Assembly: GCF_964204645.1 (NCBI RefSeq)
Contig: NC_134035.1
Span: 10,416,501-10,480,500, forward strand
Source: Tubulanus polymorphus
Lineage: Eukaryota > Nemertea > Palaeonemertea > Tubulaniformes > Tubulanidae
Direction: 5' to 3'
DNA length: 64,000 bases
Both the position numbers and the translations under genes were made by a program. Of the stretch, positions 58,473 through 64,000 are shown piece after piece. The notes below the pieces were generated by a model. It was not told the origin of the DNA and did not search any database. It saw only the letters and a program-made list of their open reading frames with translations. Numbering within the stretch: position 1 is the first letter of the stretch; every line of letters starts with the position of its first letter.

Positions 58473-59099
58473 CTTATTCTATCTGTTGAACGCTGCAAGA
58501 AACGTTAGCCCGAAAATCTGAAGCGTCAATTCACCAACTGTTCTATTCAGCTGTCAGGTGGTTCAGATTTTTAATGATAGATGGCAGTAGATGAACTATC
58601 CTTTGGTAGGAAAATGCGGACGATGGACTTACAGGCGGACCCTGGATAACGTTACTTGAAGGACCGCCTTCTTTTGTTTTGATTTCCTAACGTTGAACTC
58701 AATTTCGCAAAATTTGTTCCGTCTTTACCACGATATTTTTACACTAAAATAGCTCATTTTCTCAAATTTAACATTTCATAAAAAGTATTTTCGATCAACA
58801 ACTCGCATATATATGTACATGTGCCCCAGCGTAACAGTAAGTTTTTTTGAAATATAAAGACGATTGATTGTCGTTTCGCGTATGCAGCCCGACCAGGGCG
58901 GCCCGGCGGTACGGTACTGTCTATTTCAACTTTTGACTGGGAGATCTTCAGGCCGGGTAGATACCCGATAGAATCCAGAAAGACTGGCAGTTAAACTAGC
59001 TTCTGCAGATAGCTGCCCTGAGAAGCGAATTTAGCGTCTGCAACCTGCCCTGAGGCGAATTTAATCTTCTACAGTTATCGACCTACAATTATTAAAATG

Positions 59100-59415
59100 C
59101 CAAGAACATAAAAACACTAAAACTGTAGACATTGCTTAATTTAAGCTTTCCAAAAAAAAGATATGTTTATGAGGTATGCGTTTAAAGTATCGACGGATCC
59201 CGATGTGATGGAGTGACTATCACCACAGAGAGTTGACCAGATCCGAAGGAGTAAAGTCGAAGAGCGTGTTGTATTTTGTGAATCTAAACAGCATCTAACT
59301 TTATTACTACAGTATAGGGTTACAGTATAGTACACATGGCGCGAAACAGCAACCAATCATATAAGAGAGACATCAACGAATCATATAAGAGAACCAACAC
59401 ATGTCGTTCTCGACA
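59100..59415 (-). repeat. candidate 3' LTR of the BEL/Pao element
   Basis: On minus it would start TGTCGAGAACGACATGTG at 59415. It contains an AATAAAG polyadenylation signal and ends at TTCTTGGCA near 59100 (TG...CA ends). A doubled AATCATATAAGAGA block lies in the U3 part. The matching 5' LTR lies beyond the window, so the boundaries are inferred. Confidence 0.35.
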
Positions 59416-59811
59416 CTCCGGGGGCGGCGGTAAGCGCCGAATTTGAAAGTTTACTCTAAGATAACATGTATCGCATTAAATTGAAAGATATTAATAATCA
59501 CTATACTAAGTAATAGTTTCACGTATGAAATTGAATCGCCATAAGGGCTAGAAATAGGGACATTGCGTTGTGTTGAATAAATGAGTACATAAAGAATATT
59601 ATATCTATAGAAAGCAAGTTAACATCGTATCGAATAACATTTAAATTCATTAATCCGCTTTATAGTAATAATAAGTAATTCCCAACACCAAGAGTGATTA
59701 AACGATATTTCAAGTCCTTTCCGGTAAAGAAAAGTTTCGAAGCGAACGCGTTATTTGTTTAAGATCGGAAACGATTAAAGTTCAGAAAACGCGTAAAAAC
59801 GATAACGTGTT

Positions 59812-59903
59812 TGACCATGGACTCTAAAACGAATCGTTTTAGAGTAAAAACGATAACGTGTTTGACCATGGACTCTAAAACGAATCGTTTTAGAGTCCAT
59901 GGT
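59812..59903. repeat. doubled near-perfect palindrome CCATGGACTCTAAAACGA
   Basis: A 51-bp unit ending in CCATGGACTCTAAAACGA and its mirror occurs twice in tandem. The second completes a 39-bp palindrome with a single unpaired centre base. It lies in the 3' non-coding part of the BEL element. The same core is degenerate at about 32905-32945. Confidence 0.85.
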
Positions 59904-60029
59904 TTGACCTCGCGGCCGACGAAGAATTTAACGTAAACACGCATGCAGAATCACGTGATGTAAACACAGTCGAGTAAAAAGGCAATGATAGCCTACGCAT
60001 CGGTTTCATACATATAATCCAGACACAGT

Positions 60030-63000
60030 TCAGTCTTTCAATAATTTCGTCCAATTTCTAATCTTTCGCTGAGCGTTGGCTGCGGCCAGCCTGGTCGCAC
60101 GCGTTTTCGGTTGATTTGTATCGGTATTCGTACCGGTATCCGATGAATCATCGACAGATTTCGCGTTAATTTCCAGCGGATATAATTTCGATACGGGTCG
60201 GTTCGTACGGCCGGTACTTGTTCGAATATCCGCTGATCGCACAAGTCCATCGGCGCTAACGTTTAATTTCTCGACGAGTGCCATACGCCAGTGTATTCGC
60301 TTCTTGTTGTCCTCGTGCACTAAAACAATGTCGCCAGTTTTTATTTTGTTTTCGAGTTTCCCGTTGAGTTTCGCACGTTCTCTGAGCGCTATCAAGTATT
60401 CACGGCTCCAACGTCGTTTGAATGAACTCAAAAGTTCTTGCAACGTTTGATTACGGCGTTGAATATCGGTATACGAAACGTTAAAGTCCTGATCATTTAG
60501 ATCAATGTCCTCATACGGCAACAGAGTTAATTGGCGACCGCATAACAGTTGTGACGGAGATAACGGAAGAGGCTCGTCTTCCGTACTATACACATACGTG
60601 AGAGGTCGATCGTTGATCGTAGCCTCAATTTCACACAAGAGAGTTCGTAATTCATCGTCCGTGACGATGCTTCTACCGAGAATCTTTATGAGGCATTCTT
60701 TCGTTACATCTATCATCCTTTCCCAGAATCCCCCGAACCAAGGGGCTCGTTTGGGAATGAATGTCCATCTGATTCGATTGTTCGCCATATATCTCGCGAC
60801 GATCGGCGAATTGACGATTTCTTCTATCTCTACGCAAGATTTTAGAAAGTATGACCCGTTGTCACTGATCAGTTCATGCGGTAACGATCTACGCGAAACG
60901 AATCTCCGGAATGCTCGAATAAACGCGGCAGGTGTCATATTAATGACTGATTCGAGATGGACTGCTCGCGTGGTGGCGCATGTAAACAGACAGATGTAAC
61001 GTTTATGGCGCTTGTCAGACGTGCCTCTGACCCAAATTTCGCCGGAATAATCTACTCCGGTAACAGTAAAGGGCGGAGCATCCGTAACGCGCGAAACTGG
61101 AAGTGGTGGTGGTATAGGTCTACAGTAGGCGGAGCCTCGTACTATAGCGCACGTAACACATTTCCTGAGAACTGATTTTACGACTTGTCTAATTTTCGGT
61201 ATCCAGTATCTTTGCCTGATAGCAGTAACAGTCCCGCCGATTCTTAAATGTTTACACCTCCTGTGGTGAAACAACACGATCAAACGCGTAATATGGTGAT
61301 CTGGTAAAAGAATGGGAAATTTGGCATCGTAGGGTAAAGACGAATTTTGCACACGACTGCCGCATCGAATAAGTCCCCTGTCATCGATAAAGATTTTCAG
61401 TTGTTTGATTAGGTTACCGCGTTTGAGTTTCTGGTCTGTCAATTGATTCAATTCAGATTTAAAGTATGTTTTCTGTAAGTCCATGACCCATTTGTTTTCT
61501 GCTGTTTTTATCTCATCGGCGGTGAGTTCCCCGCTAACCCGATCGGCTGGATTCCTCAGATTATGTAAATATCTGAGGAAATAAGCGGTAACACGCACGA
61601 GTTCGGTCAACGATCCATATTTTTCCGGATCAATGATCTTTAAGATACCCGCTTTTTCTAACTTTTCGTGTTGTATCGACATGGTAGTCTCGTCGACAGA
61701 TTCATCAGTTTTAATTTTGTTATCGGCTTGAAATCGCGAGACTGGCCAATCGCCGACTTTCAACCAGTCGGGCCCGTGCCACCATAGTGTTGAATTGGCC
61801 AGTTGATGAGTGGTTATACCGCGTGTTAGTAGATCCGCTGGATTATCTTGAGTCGGTACGTAATTCAATTCCACATCGAGATTGTTTAGCTTCAAGGAGT
61901 TTATCTCGTGCACCCGATTTTGAACGAAACACGGAAGTCGATTTTCACTCCTAGTCCAACTTAGGACTATCTCGCTATCGGACCAGATAATCGCTTTGCT
62001 GAAATTGTAGCATGGATTAAGCGCATCGAATGAATATTTGATCAAACGGGCGCCGACGACGGCGGCCATTAGCTCGAGGCGCGGTAACGAGAGCTGTTTA
62101 ACGGGTGCAACTCTGTTTTTCGCTATGACAAGCGCGGTGTTTTTCCCTTGACGTAGATAAACGGTGGCTCCGTAGCCACGTGAACTCGCGTCCACAAAGC
62201 AATGTAACTCAGTATCGGTATCCTCCGACGGCGCAGAAAAATACTTTCGGTTAATCGTTATTTTTCTCGCATTTTGTGGATCGCGGTACAAAGTTTTCCA
62301 GTTAATGCTCACCTCGTCTGGTAATAATTCATCCCACGAGACATTCGCTTTCCATAATTCTTGGATGAATATTTTTGATTTGATGTGAACCGGCGATAAC
62401 AGTCCTAACGGATCATAGAGACTCGCCACGCTCCTGACGATTTCGCGCTTCGTAATAATTTCTGGTTCGCTATGCTCGATCGCTTGCTTGTATTTAAGCC
62501 TGTCCTGATTGGCATCCCACAGGAGTTCTAGGTTGTTGACAACGTCATGTCCGTTCAATAAGTTGTCTTTACTCGCAATATGTCTGAGGTTTTCGTTGTT
62601 ACTAGTCCACTCACATAGTTTAAATCCTGCGTCGGACATCATCCGATTCGCGTTATGGTAATAATCGATTGCTGTCGATTCGTCTTTCACCGACGTAACG
62701 ACGTTGTCTACGTATATGCTCGATTTCATATCGTTAGCTACCGTGCTCTTATCTTTGTCCAAATGTGATTTTATGACGGCATTGAGAATAAACGGCGAGC
62801 ACGCTGCTCCGAATAATACAGATTTAAATTGATACGTAATGAATTTGCTTTCGGGGTCGTTTGGATCGCTTAGCCAGAAAAATTTCGTGAATTTCCGGTC
62901 TGGCTCGGCTAGGCCCACTTGAAGGAAGGCCTTTTCGATGTCGCTACTAAGTCCAACGTCGCATGTACGAAAGTTCATCAAGATCGAACCAAGATCGTTA

Positions 63001-64000
63001 AGCAGTAGCGGTCCTTTTTCCAGGCAGTCATTTAAACTCGGAGACTGACGCGTACGGAAGCTACAATCGTAGACGACGCGAATTGGTGTTGTAGCTGAGT
63101 CTTTCTTCATCGAGTGGTGCGGTATATAATGCCCTTCGGATTCGTTTTCCTCGTGGATCGACTCGATGAATCCACGCGCTATTTGATCTTCGATAATTCG
63201 ATCATAGATTTTTCGGGTATCGTTATTTAGTTTCCTGACCATCGCTCGCGTTCGGTTGGCTGTGTTCAGTCTATTGGTCGGTAATGGAGGGTGTTCCGGC
63301 CTCCACGGTAGCTGCGCAACGTATTGGTTTCCCGCCTTTTCGATACAATCCGTCGCGTAATTTTCAAACGTAAGTTCTTCGTTTATCGGGTGTTTTATCC
63401 CGAGTGTTTCGACTCTCCAAAAGTTTTCGAGTTGGTCTCGTTCATGAGTATCATCGGTGAGGATAAAGTTCGCGTAGTCACAACGGTCGTGACTCGAGTT
63501 TTTTAGCGGACCCGAAAGAAGATAACCGAGTTTTGACGCAACCGCTGTGGGGCCGTTGCCCCTGACGACTTTGTCCTCAACTAAGGACCAGTAGTAGTCG
63601 GATCCAATTAATAGAGCGATTTCGAACGATTCACGACCGCTTACAGGGTGCGCCAGTTTCAGACCCGATAGATAATGTAAATTACGTGTATCTTTGATGT
63701 GATTACTCATAGGTGTCGTAATGTTCGATTTTACGAGTGCGCTTATCGGCACGTCTCCAGTTTCGGTTTTAATGGCTAACTTGACCCGGTCGTATTTCCT
63801 TTGTTTAGATTTAGTATCTCCAAAGATCGAAAGATTCAGTATTTCGCTCGACTCCGGTTTCAAGTTTAATTTCACGGCTGTTTCCTCCGTGATCCATGTT
63901 CGGGTCGAGCCTTCATCAAACAATATGCTGACGGTCTCGGAGTTTTGCTGTTTTTCATCAGTAATTTCAGCAACAGCTGTCTTTAAGACGACTGGCGTGG
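60030..64000 (-). CDS. pol: BEL/Pao Pol polyprotein, partial (open at the window edge)
   Basis: The frame runs from 64000 to a stop at 60030, at least 1323 codons. Numbering here counts the TTG at 63923 as residue 1. The aspartic protease site is at the start (ILFDEGSTRT). The DUF1758/Pao protease region is followed by reverse transcriptase, with SSDIEKAF (D328) and YVDN (404-407), where most retroelements have YVDD. RNase H has D578, E617 and D649. The integrase zinc region has HHRRCKH and CVTC (922-925). The DDE core is D958, D1021 and E1068. A DUF5641-like C-terminal domain is at about 1120-1250. It makes cDNA from element RNA and inserts it into the host genome. The element has no envelope-like frame in the visible part. 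The frame is complete at the 3' side and not decayed. Confidence 0.97.
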   Translation of the reverse strand, partial: TPVVLKTAVAEITDEKQQNSETVSILFDEGSTRTWITEETAVKLNLKPESSEILNLSIFGDTKSKQRKYDRVKLAIKTETGDVPISALVKSNITTPMSNHIKDTRNLHYLSGLKLAHPVSGRESFEIALLIGSDYYWSLVEDKVVRGNGPTAVASKLGYLLSGPLKNSSHDRCDYANFILTDDTHERDQLENFWRVETLGIKHPINEELTFENYATDCIEKAGNQYVAQLPWRPEHPPLPTNRLNTANRTRAMVRKLNNDTRKIYDRIIEDQIARGFIESIHEENESEGHYIPHHSMKKDSATTPIRVVYDCSFRTRQSPSLNDCLEKGPLLLNDLGSILMNFRTCDVGLSSDIEKAFLQVGLAEPDRKFTKFFWLSDPNDPESKFITYQFKSVLFGAACSPFILNAVIKSHLDKDKSTVANDMKSSIYVDNVVTSVKDESTAIDYYHNANRMMSDAGFKLCEWTSNNENLRHIASKDNLLNGHDVVNNLELLWDANQDRLKYKQAIEHSEPEIITKREIVRSVASLYDPLGLLSPVHIKSKIFIQELWKANVSWDELLPDEVSINWKTLYRDPQNARKITINRKYFSAPSEDTDTELHCFVDASSRGYGATVYLRQGKNTALVIAKNRVAPVKQLSLPRLELMAAVVGARLIKYSFDALNPCYNFSKAIIWSDSEIVLSWTRSENRLPCFVQNRVHEINSLKLNNLDVELNYVPTQDNPADLLTRGITTHQLANSTLWWHGPDWLKVGDWPVSRFQADNKIKTDESVDETTMSIQHEKLEKAGILKIIDPEKYGSLTELVRVTAYFLRYLHNLRNPADRVSGELTADEIKTAENKWVMDLQKTYFKSELNQLTDQKLKRGNLIKQLKIFIDDRGLIRCGSRVQNSSLPYDAKFPILLPDHHITRLIVLFHHRRCKHLRIGGTVTAIRQRYWIPKIRQVVKSVLRKCVTCAIVRGSAYCRPIPPPLPVSRVTDAPPFTVTGVDYSGEIWVRGTSDKRHKRYICLFTCATTRAVHLESVINMTPAAFIRAFRRFVSRRSLPHELISDNGSYFLKSCVEIEEIVNSPIVARYMANNRIRWTFIPKRAPWFGGFWERMIDVTKECLIKILGRSIVTDDELRTLLCEIEATINDRPLTYVYSTEDEPLPLSPSQLLCGRQLTLLPYEDIDLNDQDFNVSYTDIQRRNQTLQELLSSFKRRWSREYLIALRERAKLNGKLENKIKTGDIVLVHEDNKKRIHWRMALVEKLNVSADGLVRSADIRTSTGRTNRPVSKLYPLEINAKSVDDSSDTGTNTDTNQPKTRATRLAAANAQRKIRNWTKLLKD

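Larger units (their letters stand above)
58473..60029. other. JmjC upstream region, LTR candidate and BEL 3' untranslated part
   Basis: About 58473-59090 is the JmjC promoter side. A short internal duplication (CTGCCCTGAGAAGCGAATTTA and CTGCCCTGAGGCGAATTTA) lies near 59010-59060, and no TATA box was chosen. About 59100-59415 is the LTR candidate. From 59416 to 60029 is the untranslated 3' part of the retroelement, with a doubled palindrome. Confidence 0.5.
59100..64000 (-). mobile_element. BEL/Pao LTR retrotransposon, 5' end outside the window
   Basis: A long intact pol frame with protease, reverse transcriptase, RNase H and integrase in BEL/Pao order, plus a possible 3' LTR. Gag and the 5' LTR are beyond 64000. 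No stop or frameshift breaks the visible 3.97 kb, so the insertion is probably recent. It lies about 0.6 kb upstream of the JmjC gene and on the same strand. Confidence 0.9.

Overview
The window is animal (metazoan) nuclear DNA. The genes are split by many GT-AG introns, the intergenic DNA is AT-rich, and there are minisatellites, many small inverted-repeat elements, a tRNA-derived SINE and a BEL/Pao retrotransposon. The gene set (sperm-type Na+/H+ exchanger with voltage sensor and cyclic-nucleotide domain, fatty acyl-CoA reductase, animal DUF547 protein, Ig/LDLa receptor) fits a marine invertebrate, probably a lophotrochozoan. The species cannot be fixed from sequence alone. Nothing prokaryotic, no rRNA and no CRISPR array was seen.

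Layout. (1) 429-3890 (+): five-exon gene for a 516-aa single-pass receptor: signal peptide, one Ig domain, two LDLa repeats, a membrane helix, and a tail with two PPPY motifs and ERRAP repeats. (2) 6999-24290 (-): complete 27-exon gene for a 1290-aa SLC9C-type exchanger, with transport domain, voltage sensor and cyclic-nucleotide domain in one chain. (3) 27763-38694 (-): six-exon gene for a 274-aa DUF547 protein. (4) 38907-42061: a 3.2-kb foldback structure whose inverted arms carry 59-bp minisatellite arrays, with a smaller inverted-repeat element nested in one arm. (5) 43239-51594 (+): ten-exon gene for a 521-aa fatty acyl-CoA reductase. (6) 55436-58472 (-): four-exon gene for a 550-aa JmjC protein with a signal peptide and a thioredoxin-like N-terminal region. 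(7) about 59100 to the window end (-): a BEL/Pao element whose pol frame is open to the edge.

Every exon chain was built by hand from splice sites. All junction phases match, total lengths are multiples of three, and no internal stop occurs. The genes do not look like one pathway. SLC9C and DUF547 lie head to tail on the minus strand, and FAR and the JmjC gene are convergent. Introns and spacers hold most of the unusual material: three minisatellites, a 390-bp tandem duplication, a triplicated splice acceptor in FAR, and at least six families of short terminal-inverted-repeat elements, several present in two or more copies here.
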